Shown here: positions 9,061-17,310 of the stretch, piece by piece
How positions within the stretch are numbered: position 1 is the first letter of the stretch
Layout: the number at the start of each line of letters is the position of its first letter
Origin: an uncultured Fibrobacter sp.
GTDB lineage: Bacteria; Fibrobacterota; Fibrobacteria; Fibrobacterales; Fibrobacteraceae
DNA length: 53,198 bases
Direction of reading: 5' to 3'
Assembly (NCBI GenBank): GCA_946402415.1
Contig: CAMIWK010000003.1
Span: 1-53,198, forward strand
Made by a program: the position numbers and the translations under genes
The notes under the pieces: model-generated
The model's database searches: none
Told to the model about the DNA's origin: nothing
What the model saw: the letters and a program-made list of their open reading frames with translations, nothing else

Positions 9061-10077
9061 GTGGCTAGGTCGCTCCTTGTTTTCTTGATGCTGGTGGCAT
9101 TCGTGTTTACGGAGGCCGTCGCTCAAGGTACGCCTCAGGAAAAACGGGAAGCGCTGATGAGGGAGCGCGCCCGTGCCCAGATGATTGAAAAATCCGGCGG
9201 CGAGGAAGGATTTCGTTCCCTGTGTTCCGGGGTCAAGAAATGCCTGAACATTGATTACGGCTTCTGTACGGAAAAAGATCAGAAGCCCTGGCCAAAGGTC
9301 AAGTACAACGAGGATTATTGCGCTCCCTTTGTCGAGATTACCAAGCGGGGCCTGCCTGCAGACCCAAAGATTACAGGGGCAACAGAAATTTACGCTAGGC
9401 TTGGACGCCAGTACCGAGTGATATACGAGAACAAGGGAACCTTGCCAGTGGGGCCCAGTGTCATCAGCTACCTTTTCGACAATATGCCCTTTACCGCGCA
9501 GCTTATCAATGCCTATCTGGGAACGAACTACCAGCTGGAATACACTAGCAAGAACCGCAGGTTCTTTAGCGGAAGTAATGGCCGGAGCCTTTCGGGCGAA
9601 TTCTACTGGGCCTTGCAGGACAGCGCTGGGCAAAAGCTCGGTATGAGGAATGTGTTTTTTGGCTATGGACACGCCCAAGTGCTTAAGTGGGCGCTTCACG
9701 GGACGGCTGTAGCTTATCTGGATATGGACCCCATATCGGATAAGGAGATTCGGTACAAACTAACTGCCATTGTTTTCCCGGGAAATTCGGTGCTGAATTC
9801 CATTATGCAGATGCGGGTTTTCAAGAGTGTGGTAAGCGACAAGATTGATCATATCGTAAAAGACATCAAGAAATCATCCGGCGAGTATTTCAAGGGCAAC
9901 AAGGAGCCTATGCTGAAAAGTGCGGCCCTCAAGTCCATGGAAAACGTGCAGTATGTTTTGGATTTTGAGAATGTGGTTAACGGAGCTCCCTGGAAACTTG
10001 GAGACTTTGAAAAGCTACAGGAACAGCGCCGCCATGCCAAGGAAGTGCCCGTGCCGCTTCAGGTGAAAGAAAAATGA
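9061..10077 (+). CDS. Hypothetical secreted protein
   Basis: GTG start; signal peptide ARSLLVFLMLVAFVFTEAVAQ; no family recognised. Confidence 0.6.
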   Translation: MARSLLVFLMLVAFVFTEAVAQGTPQEKREALMRERARAQMIEKSGGEEGFRSLCSGVKKCLNIDYGFCTEKDQKPWPKVKYNEDYCAPFVEITKRGLPADPKITGATEIYARLGRQYRVIYENKGTLPVGPSVISYLFDNMPFTAQLINAYLGTNYQLEYTSKNRRFFSGSNGRSLSGEFYWALQDSAGQKLGMRNVFFGYGHAQVLKWALHGTAVAYLDMDPISDKEIRYKLTAIVFPGNSVLNSIMQMRVFKSVVSDKIDHIVKDIKKSSGEYFKGNKEPMLKSAALKSMENVQYVLDFENVVNGAPWKLGDFEKLQEQRRHAKEVPVPLQVKEK

Positions 10078-10110
10078 AGGGCGTGGAGTGTGTAGTGTGG
10101 AATGAGAAAT

Positions 10111-10149
10111 ACGTCATCCTGGAGGGGTGAAACCCCGACGGGATCCATG
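10111..10149 (+). repeat. Dispersed intergenic repeat (CGTCATCCTGGAGGGG...GGGATCCAT)
   Basis: Same core as 13924-13961 and, inverted, 48491-48530; internal GGGGT/ACCCC stem. Confidence 0.7.
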
Positions 10150-10182
10150 CTTCATGTCTTGAGGTTAGAGTAGGAGTAGAAT

Positions 10183-10836
10183 ATGAGTGAAAAGGAAAGT
10201 TTGGAAAGCTTGCTGTCCCGGGTGACGGACCGCCGCAAGGAGCTCCTGACCGGAGTGGTAAACCGCCGGACCCGCCATTTCTGTATGGTGCTGGAGGACC
10301 TGTTCGACCCTCACAATATTTCGGCTGTCATCCGTACCGCCGAAGTGTTCGGCCTGCAGGATGTTCACGTTATCGAGGAGGATAACGCCTACAGCGTGAA
10401 CAAGTCCATTTTGAAGGGCTCCTACAAGTGGATGTCCATCTACCTGTACAAGAAGCGCATGCTCTGCATGGAAAAGCTCCGGGCCAAGGGTTACCGGATT
10501 GCGGTGGCCAGCACCAATACTACCAACTCTGTTCTGGACTTGGACCTGAGCGTGCCTACGGCCTTTTATCTGGGAAGCGAGTTCCACGGCAACCACCCTG
10601 ACACCCTGGCCCATGCGGACTATGAATTCAAGCTGCCCCAGTACGGAATTACGGAATCTATGAACGTGTCCGTGGCCGGAGGGGTGCTTATGACCTATCT
10701 GGACGTGTTCATGCAGCGGGAGGGTCGCGAAAAATTCCTGCTCCCCCAGGCGGAAAGGGACGCCTTGCTCTATGATTTCCTGGATAGACACGTGAATGGC
10801 ATTGAAAATAACAGTCCCATTATACGGGTCGAGTAG
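10183..10836 (+). CDS. trmH: tRNA (guanosine-2'-O)-methyltransferase TrmH (SpoU family)
   Basis: VLEDLFDPHNISAVIRTAEVFGLQDVHVIE...FYLGSEFHGN...ESMNVSVAGGVLM SPOUT motifs. Confidence 0.9.
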   Translation: MSEKESLESLLSRVTDRRKELLTGVVNRRTRHFCMVLEDLFDPHNISAVIRTAEVFGLQDVHVIEEDNAYSVNKSILKGSYKWMSIYLYKKRMLCMEKLRAKGYRIAVASTNTTNSVLDLDLSVPTAFYLGSEFHGNHPDTLAHADYEFKLPQYGITESMNVSVAGGVLMTYLDVFMQREGREKFLLPQAERDALLYDFLDRHVNGIENNSPIIRVE

Positions 10837-10871
10837 GCGAAATCTGACAAAAATGCTATTTTAAAGCCAAA

Positions 10872-11780
10872 ATGAAGAAGAATACAACACTATACTTCTC
10901 TGTCGGTCTTGTCGTCCTGCTGGCTATTGTCATCTTGGTTTTTGGCATGTTCTTCTTGAATGAGAAGGATCCGAGAGAGACTTTTAACACTTTCCACCTG
11001 CGTTTTACACAGGTCAGTACCCTGGTGCTGGATGACCCAGTGAAGGTCAACGGCGTTAAGCTCGGTAAGGTGGAGAGCATTCAGTTGGCTGGACATAGGG
11101 TGGTGGTGACCATCCGCCTGCGTAACGACGTGATGATCCCCAAGGATTCCGAAATCCGTGTTCAGAACATCGGTATTATGGGTGAACGCCAGATTGGCAT
11201 GATTCTCGGGGATTCCGAGGAGTATTTTGAACCGGGCGACACCATTACCGGTCAGTTCGATGCCGGTATCGCCGAGGCGCTCGGTCTGGCGGGCGAAGTT
11301 TGCGACAGCACCAAGGTTTTGCTGGAATCGGTGAAGAGGGCCCTGAAGGGCACCATTGCCAGTGAAGATTTCCAGGATAGGTTCAATACCCTGCTTGTGA
11401 AGGCGGAAACCCTGGAAGATCGCCTAATGGAGCTTGTGAACTCTACGGACCCGGAACTCAAGAGGAGCCTGGCCGGCCTAAACGAGGTGACAGCCAAGGT
11501 CGGCAATCTGGTGGAAGGCGTCAAGCCGCCTATCGACAACCTGTTTGCCAATACGGACGCAGTTATCGGGAATGCCAACAATTTGATTGCGGAACTGGAG
11601 GGTGTTACCAAGCACCTGGATGAACTCATCGCCAGGGTCCAGTCTAAGGAAAATACGGTGGGCGCCTTGCTCTCTGACCGCACTTTGCACGACGATCTGG
11701 TAAAGACGGTTCATTCCGCCGACAGCCTGTTTAGGGTCATCTTGCACGATGGGCTTGATGTCAACGTGGATATTTTCTGA
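10872..11780 (+). CDS. MlaD/MCE-family protein
   Basis: One N-terminal TM, then FHLRFTQVSTLVLDDPVKVNGVKLGKVESIQL, MCE domain, helical C-terminus. Confidence 0.85.
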   Translation: MKKNTTLYFSVGLVVLLAIVILVFGMFFLNEKDPRETFNTFHLRFTQVSTLVLDDPVKVNGVKLGKVESIQLAGHRVVVTIRLRNDVMIPKDSEIRVQNIGIMGERQIGMILGDSEEYFEPGDTITGQFDAGIAEALGLAGEVCDSTKVLLESVKRALKGTIASEDFQDRFNTLLVKAETLEDRLMELVNSTDPELKRSLAGLNEVTAKVGNLVEGVKPPIDNLFANTDAVIGNANNLIAELEGVTKHLDELIARVQSKENTVGALLSDRTLHDDLVKTVHSADSLFRVILHDGLDVNVDIF

Positions 11781-11786
11781 GGATTT

Positions 11787-12059
11787 ATGATTGTAAAGAC
11801 TCTTAAGGTTACCAACAAGCTTGGTGTTCACGCCCGCCCTGCCGGAATGATTGTGGATATTACCGGCCCAGCCAAGAGTGACGTCTCTATTATCTTTGAA
11901 GGCTCCAAGGCCAATGCCAAGAGCATTCTGAACGTGATGATGCTTGCCATACCTCTGGGCTCCGAAGTGAAGTTCGAGGTAGAAGGCGAAGATGAAGAAT
12001 TAGTCGTGCAGAAGTTGGAGCAGTTGTTCCATGACAACTTCAACGAAGAAGCCGGCTAA
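11787..12059 (+). CDS. Phosphocarrier protein HPr
   Basis: NKLGVHARPAGMIVD (active-site His) and KANAKSILNVMMLA (Ser-46-like site). Confidence 0.93.
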   Translation: MIVKTLKVTNKLGVHARPAGMIVDITGPAKSDVSIIFEGSKANAKSILNVMMLAIPLGSEVKFEVEGEDEELVVQKLEQLFHDNFNEEAG

Positions 12060-13866
12060 GGGGTCTTCTAGCTCTAAGACTTCCAAAAAACCATTACGCA
12101 TTGTATTGGTGGGCGTTCCTGCGTCGCCGGGCTTTGCCATGGGCAAGGTATTCCCGATTACCAACAGGGAAATCTCCGTCGTAGAGGAGACTATCCCCGA
12201 AAGTCGGGTCACCACCGAAGAACAGCTGTTCTTGAAGGCCGTCAGCAAGACGGCCAAGGAAATCGGCCAGATCAAGGAGATTTCCGAGACCCGCACGGGA
12301 ATCCACGATAGCCTGATTTTTGCCACCCACCTGATGATTCTGCAAGACCCGGGACTGGTGAACGGGGTTCTGGAAAAAATCAAGAAAAAGCACAAGACGG
12401 CCCGCTGGTCGGTGCACGTAGTGCTGGGAAGCTACATCGAAAAGTTCGAGAAGATCAATTCCCCTGCCATGCGGGACAAGGCGGCGGACCTCCGGGACCT
12501 GTATAACCGCCTGATGGCCGCTATGGACGATTCCGGTCCGGTACTGGAGGATGTGGCTCTGGAGCAGGGGGTGGTCCTTGCGGCCCACGAGATCATGCCT
12601 AGCATGCTCATTGCCATCAAGCCCGGGCAGGTGAGCGCCCTGGTGATGGATACCGGTGGCCGCACGAGTCACGTGGCTATCTTGGCCAGGTCTTTGCAGA
12701 TTCCTGCGGTGTCCGGCCTTCGAAACGTGGCTGCCCAGGTTCATGCGGGCGATACCATCATCGTAGATGGTACCGGCGGTATGGTCATCGTCAATCCCGA
12801 TGAAGAGGACATCCGCAAGTTCCATGAGCGGCAAGAGGTTTTCGAACGCCAGCGTCGGGAACTGTTCACCATGCGCCGTCTGGAGCCTATGACTCGGGAC
12901 GGCAAGTACATTACGCTTCACGCCAACATAGAGCTTCCGTCGGAATCTTCTAAGGTGACGGACTTCGGGGCTACGGGCATAGGGCTTTATCGCTCGGAAT
13001 TCTTGTTCTTCCAGAAGGACGCGCCAACTGAAAGCGAGCAGGAAGCCGCCTACGGCGAGATTCTTGAAACCATGTCTCCCTGCCCGGTGACCATCCGTAC
13101 GTTGGATGCCGGTGGCGACAAGCTGGTGGCTGGGCTTACCGCCGTAAACGAGGCCAACCCCTTTATGGGATGGCGCTCTATCCGCGTGTGCCTCAGCCGC
13201 GAAGACATATTCTGTACGCAGTTGCGGGCCTTGTTGCGTGCGAACAAGCAGGGCAACTTGCGGATTCTACTTCCCATGATTTCAGGGCTGAACGAACTGC
13301 GTAGGGCGAAGGAATGTATCAGACGCTGTGCCGAAGAGTTAAGGGCCGAAGGTGTACAGCTTGGTGATATCAAGATTGGCGCCATGATAGAAGTTCCTGC
13401 GGCTGTGATGCTCGTAGATTTGATTGCTAAGGAAGTGGATTTCTTCAGCATCGGTACCAATGACCTGATTCAGTTTACTTTGGCGGTGGACCGTACCAAC
13501 GAACTTATCACCGAGATGTTCCAGCCTCACCATCCGGCCATTTTGCACATGATTAACCGTGTGGTGATTGCCGCTCACCGGGAAGGTGTTCCCGTGGCCG
13601 TTTGCGGTGAAATGAGTGCGGACCCTATGAGTGTGCTTTTGCTTGTGGGGCTTGGCGTGGATGAGCTTTCTATGACTCCCTGGAGTGTCATGGCCACCAA
13701 GAAGATTATCCGTTCCATCAACTACGAGGATGTCCGTGAGTCGGCCCTGACGGTGTTGCAGATGGATGATTCTGACAACGTGAACGAGTATATGCACAAG
13801 AAGTATGCCCAGACTATTTCGGACTTGGGTATTTCCAGCTTCGTGGGCCAGGTGGATGGTAAATAA
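12031..13866 (+). CDS. ptsI: Phosphoenolpyruvate-protein phosphotransferase (PTS enzyme I)
   Basis: GVPASPGFAMGKVF, GGRTSHVAILARS, ANPFMGWRSIR, VCGEMSADP. Start overlaps HPr by 29 nt. Confidence 0.93.
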   Translation: MTTSTKKPAKGSSSSKTSKKPLRIVLVGVPASPGFAMGKVFPITNREISVVEETIPESRVTTEEQLFLKAVSKTAKEIGQIKEISETRTGIHDSLIFATHLMILQDPGLVNGVLEKIKKKHKTARWSVHVVLGSYIEKFEKINSPAMRDKAADLRDLYNRLMAAMDDSGPVLEDVALEQGVVLAAHEIMPSMLIAIKPGQVSALVMDTGGRTSHVAILARSLQIPAVSGLRNVAAQVHAGDTIIVDGTGGMVIVNPDEEDIRKFHERQEVFERQRRELFTMRRLEPMTRDGKYITLHANIELPSESSKVTDFGATGIGLYRSEFLFFQKDAPTESEQEAAYGEILETMSPCPVTIRTLDAGGDKLVAGLTAVNEANPFMGWRSIRVCLSREDIFCTQLRALLRANKQGNLRILLPMISGLNELRRAKECIRRCAEELRAEGVQLGDIKIGAMIEVPAAVMLVDLIAKEVDFFSIGTNDLIQFTLAVDRTNELITEMFQPHHPAILHMINRVVIAAHREGVPVAVCGEMSADPMSVLLLVGLGVDELSMTPWSVMATKKIIRSINYEDVRESALTVLQMDDSDNVNEYMHKKYAQTISDLGISSFVGQVDGK

Positions 13867-13923
13867 GTAGAAAGTAGACAGTAGGTAGTGGTTAGGAATG
13901 TGAAGTGTGGAATGTAATTCATA

Positions 13924-13961
13924 ACGTCATCCTGGAGGGGCTACGCACCGAGGGGATCCAT
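13924..13961 (+). repeat. Dispersed intergenic repeat copy
   Basis: ACGTCATCCTGGAGGGGctacgcaCCGAGGGGATCCA, matches 10111-10149. Confidence 0.7.
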
Positions 13962-13977
13962 ACATTCTATTAAACAT

Positions 13978-16413
13978 GTGAATATAAAAAGTGGCTTGAT
14001 GAGTAGGATTGTAGCGATACTTTTAATTTTTTGTGCTGTTACATTTGCAGATTCTACTGCTGTATCCTCTGCTGTCGTTTCTTCGAGTTCGGTGCCCGCC
14101 GCCCAGTCATCGAGTGAGGCCGGCGCCGCTTTGCCCAAGCAGGCTTCAGCGAAGAAAGATTCGCTCCCTGCGACTTTTGCAAGCACCGATAGTCTGATAG
14201 CCTCGGTTCCCCTGAATGATCCTTTTTCGGAGCAGGAAAAAATCTTGCCTAAGGATTTCCAGAACCTGGTGGTTCGTGCGGAACGTTCTAAGCGGGCTTC
14301 TACGGATTTCGACCTTTCGAAAAACGTCCAGGATTTTGCGAAGGCCGCCTATTACTACTACAGGGAACTTTGGGATAGTGCTTATGTCGCCTATGATTCG
14401 CTGCGGGGTAGGGATTCTGTTCTGGAGAAAAGTGTTATTCTGCGTATGGCCCGTACCTGTTTTATGCGGGGCGATTACAGCAAGATGCGCACTACGCTTG
14501 CACTTGGCAACAAGTACGTAAGTGATTCGGAGTTCGACAAGTCCGCTTCGCGTATGCGTATCGAGGCCGCCATGGCGGACACCTCCCTTACGGATGCAGC
14601 CCATGCGGATTCCTTGAAGGTGTTCTTGGAAAAATACCCGAAGGGCGAAGATGCGGCAGCTCTCAAGTACCGTTATGCTTTGTATCTGGAACAGTTCAAG
14701 GATTTAAAGCAGGCAAAGAAGTTGTTCATGCAACTGCTGGCCAGTTCAACGGTTTATAAGGATTCCGCATTCATAGCTATCCAGCGCTTGCGCAAGGTCC
14801 AGGGAACCCCCGAAAGTTTACCCGAAAAGATTGCCTATGCCAAGATGGCCTGTGCTAAAGATGAGGCGTCGGCATGCCTTGATCTTCTGGACTCCATTGC
14901 CATTCTGGATTCTATCCAGTTGGCCAAAAATCCTGCCCTTGCAGTGGCGCCACCAGAAGATTCCCTGCAAAAGCTTTTGCCGCCCAGTACTCTGGATATG
15001 GATACCCGTATCGCCCTATGGGAAAAGCGCGCCGTCACTCTCCGCAACCTTAAACGTGAAGCCGAATCTATTGCGCAGTTCCGTTTTCTTCTGGATTCTG
15101 TGGAGTCGAAGGCTTTGTGGATGCAGTCCATATTGCGGTTGTACCGCAGTGCCCCCCAGAAGTATGCCAAGGAAATCAAGACTACGGATTCCCTGCTGCA
15201 AGACGTGAGCCAGTTCAGCAAAGAAAATGCCAACAACTTGTGGGTCCGCGGTTTTGAGTACGAGCAGAATGAAAAGTACGATAGTGCTATCGTGTGCTTC
15301 AAGAAACTTTCTCATCGCCGGTTCAAGAACAACGTGAAGCGCCAGTGGGCAAAATTCCGCATAGGGTTTGTCTATTTCAAGCAGGAAAAGTGGCAAGAGG
15401 CCGTAGACGCCTTTATTGATGCGGCCAAGGAACCGTTCCTCTGGAGTGGAAGCGGTGCCCGTATGTTTTTGGGTGACGCTTATATGAAACTGGGTAAGGA
15501 CTCTCTTGCTCGGGAAGCCTACCTTGACTGCATCAGAGATTTCCCGCTGGCCTATTACGCCCACCGTAGTCGCCTTAAACTGGCTGAGTACAAGCTGATG
15601 GATGAAAAGGACATTCCCTACGCCCATGGGGTTTCTATGTCTCCCGAAGAGACGCTGGCCTGGATTCGTGCATCTCAGAAGCTGGGCAAGCCGGACACGA
15701 CCTACAATTCGGCGCGGTATAACCGTATTCGTGACCTGTTCCTCTATGGTTTTAGTGATGAGGCCTTTGCCCTTTACGATGAGGTGCGCCGCAAGAACTA
15801 TAAGCGTTTGGATTTCTTGTACGAGTATGGAATGCTCTTCTACGAGATGGGGGAGGTGGCTGCCGGTTATAGGCTTGCAAGGCAGTTTCAGAACAATATC
15901 GACCGTCGTCGCCTGATGGCACCGCCCATAGGCGTGCTGCATTACCTGTATCCCATTCCTTTCAAGGAACAGGTGAAGTTTCATTCCGGTGACCGCATTG
16001 ATCCGTTCTTCGTTTATAGCGTTATGCGGCAGGAATCCATCTTCAATTTCGAAATCGCCTCTCCGGTGGGCGCCCGTGGGCTTTTGCAGATTATGCCGGC
16101 CACGGGCAAGATGGTGGCTGCCAAGGAAGGAATTCCCGATTTTGATCCGCTTTTCCTTTACAACCCTTATATGAATATTCGCTTGGGAGTTCGTTACTTG
16201 GTTGACCTGAAGGCGGACTATAGCGATGATTATATGTACGTGCTGGGGAACTACAATGCGGGCCCCAAGCCCACCAAACGCTGGCAGGCGGCGGGTCAGG
16301 GCAAGCCTTGGGATATCCGCGCCGAAGAAATCAGCTACTGGGAAACCCGTGATTACGTAAAGCGAGTCATGGGAAACTACTGGATTTATCAGGAAATTTA
16401 CGAGGGGCTTTAA
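13978..16413 (+). CDS. TPR-containing lytic transglycosylase (SLT/Slt70-like)
   Basis: Secreted; TPR-like helices; C-terminal MRQESIFNFEIASPVGARGLLQIMPATGKMVA...LGNYNAGPKPTKRW. Confidence 0.9.
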   Translation: MNIKSGLMSRIVAILLIFCAVTFADSTAVSSAVVSSSSVPAAQSSSEAGAALPKQASAKKDSLPATFASTDSLIASVPLNDPFSEQEKILPKDFQNLVVRAERSKRASTDFDLSKNVQDFAKAAYYYYRELWDSAYVAYDSLRGRDSVLEKSVILRMARTCFMRGDYSKMRTTLALGNKYVSDSEFDKSASRMRIEAAMADTSLTDAAHADSLKVFLEKYPKGEDAAALKYRYALYLEQFKDLKQAKKLFMQLLASSTVYKDSAFIAIQRLRKVQGTPESLPEKIAYAKMACAKDEASACLDLLDSIAILDSIQLAKNPALAVAPPEDSLQKLLPPSTLDMDTRIALWEKRAVTLRNLKREAESIAQFRFLLDSVESKALWMQSILRLYRSAPQKYAKEIKTTDSLLQDVSQFSKENANNLWVRGFEYEQNEKYDSAIVCFKKLSHRRFKNNVKRQWAKFRIGFVYFKQEKWQEAVDAFIDAAKEPFLWSGSGARMFLGDAYMKLGKDSLAREAYLDCIRDFPLAYYAHRSRLKLAEYKLMDEKDIPYAHGVSMSPEETLAWIRASQKLGKPDTTYNSARYNRIRDLFLYGFSDEAFALYDEVRRKNYKRLDFLYEYGMLFYEMGEVAAGYRLARQFQNNIDRRRLMAPPIGVLHYLYPIPFKEQVKFHSGDRIDPFFVYSVMRQESIFNFEIASPVGARGLLQIMPATGKMVAAKEGIPDFDPLFLYNPYMNIRLGVRYLVDLKADYSDDYMYVLGNYNAGPKPTKRWQAAGQGKPWDIRAEEISYWETRDYVKRVMGNYWIYQEIYEGL

Positions 16414-16416
16414 ACA

Positions 16417-17253
16417 ATGCTCTTTCTTCTTTTGACAATCGGCCCTGCGTTTCTCTTTGCCTGTGGGAACATTCTGGAGAAATCCGGAGTTTCCACAGTG
16501 GGCAAGCGTACCGGCGGTACCTCTAGACCCTGGGAATTTTTTAAGGGCGTTGTCACCAACAAGTTCTGGTGGTTGGGCATTTGCTGCTCGGGCCTTGCTA
16601 CGGTGGGCTACTACATTGCCATGGCCCAGTATGACTTGAGCCAGGTTCAGCCTATGATGGTCTTGAATCCCGTACTTACGGCGCTGATGGGTTTCTGCAT
16701 CTTGAAAGAGGCCTTGACCAAGCGTATTGTGGTGGCTATTTGTTTTGTGGTGGCTGGTCTTTTGTATTCTGTGGAAAACCTGGGCGAGTCTACGGCTATG
16801 CAGAACATCGGTATGCTTTGGGCGTATGCAGGTGGGCTCTGCCTAGTAACGCTCTTTGCCCACTTGTTCGTGAAGGACCGCGAGATGGTAGATTCCCTCA
16901 TTATGGGAGTAGGCTTTGGACTTTCGGCGGCATTCTACAAGAGCCTGGCCATGGACTTTGACCTGGACCACATTGAACTCTCTTCGGTGGCGAACCTGCT
17001 GTTGGATTTTAGGACCCTCGGCTATATTGCCACCTATGGCATTGCGTTCCTCTATTCCCAGATTTCATTCTCTCGCGGGCGCGCCTTGTTCATTATCCCC
17101 TTCAGCGCTGCCGTGGGTGCGGCTGTCCCCACTCTTGCAGGGGTTTTGGTGTTTTCGGAGGCTTTCTCCCTGGGCAAGGCCATTTCGGTGAGCTTGGTGC
17201 TGTTGGGTGCCTGTTTGTTCATTGTTCGCAGACCCCGTCGTAAGGCTCGATAG
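16417..17253 (+). CDS. EamA/DMT-family transporter
   Basis: About 10 TM segments; QVQPMMVLNPVLTALMGFCILKEALTKRI pattern. Confidence 0.8.
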   Translation: MLFLLLTIGPAFLFACGNILEKSGVSTVGKRTGGTSRPWEFFKGVVTNKFWWLGICCSGLATVGYYIAMAQYDLSQVQPMMVLNPVLTALMGFCILKEALTKRIVVAICFVVAGLLYSVENLGESTAMQNIGMLWAYAGGLCLVTLFAHLFVKDREMVDSLIMGVGFGLSAAFYKSLAMDFDLDHIELSSVANLLLDFRTLGYIATYGIAFLYSQISFSRGRALFIIPFSAAVGAAVPTLAGVLVFSEAFSLGKAISVSLVLLGACLFIVRRPRRKAR

Positions 17254-17310
17254 AGCTGTTTTTAGTTTATTTAGTAACTACTTCCAAATTAATAATATAT
17301 ATTCCCCATT

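Noticed and set aside
12094-12921. 275-aa minus-strand ORF antisense to enzyme I
   Set aside because: Shadow of a conserved gene; His/Arg-rich translation.
15016-15984. 322-aa minus-strand ORF antisense to the lytic transglycosylase
   Set aside because: Shadow ORF; no recognisable domain or start context.
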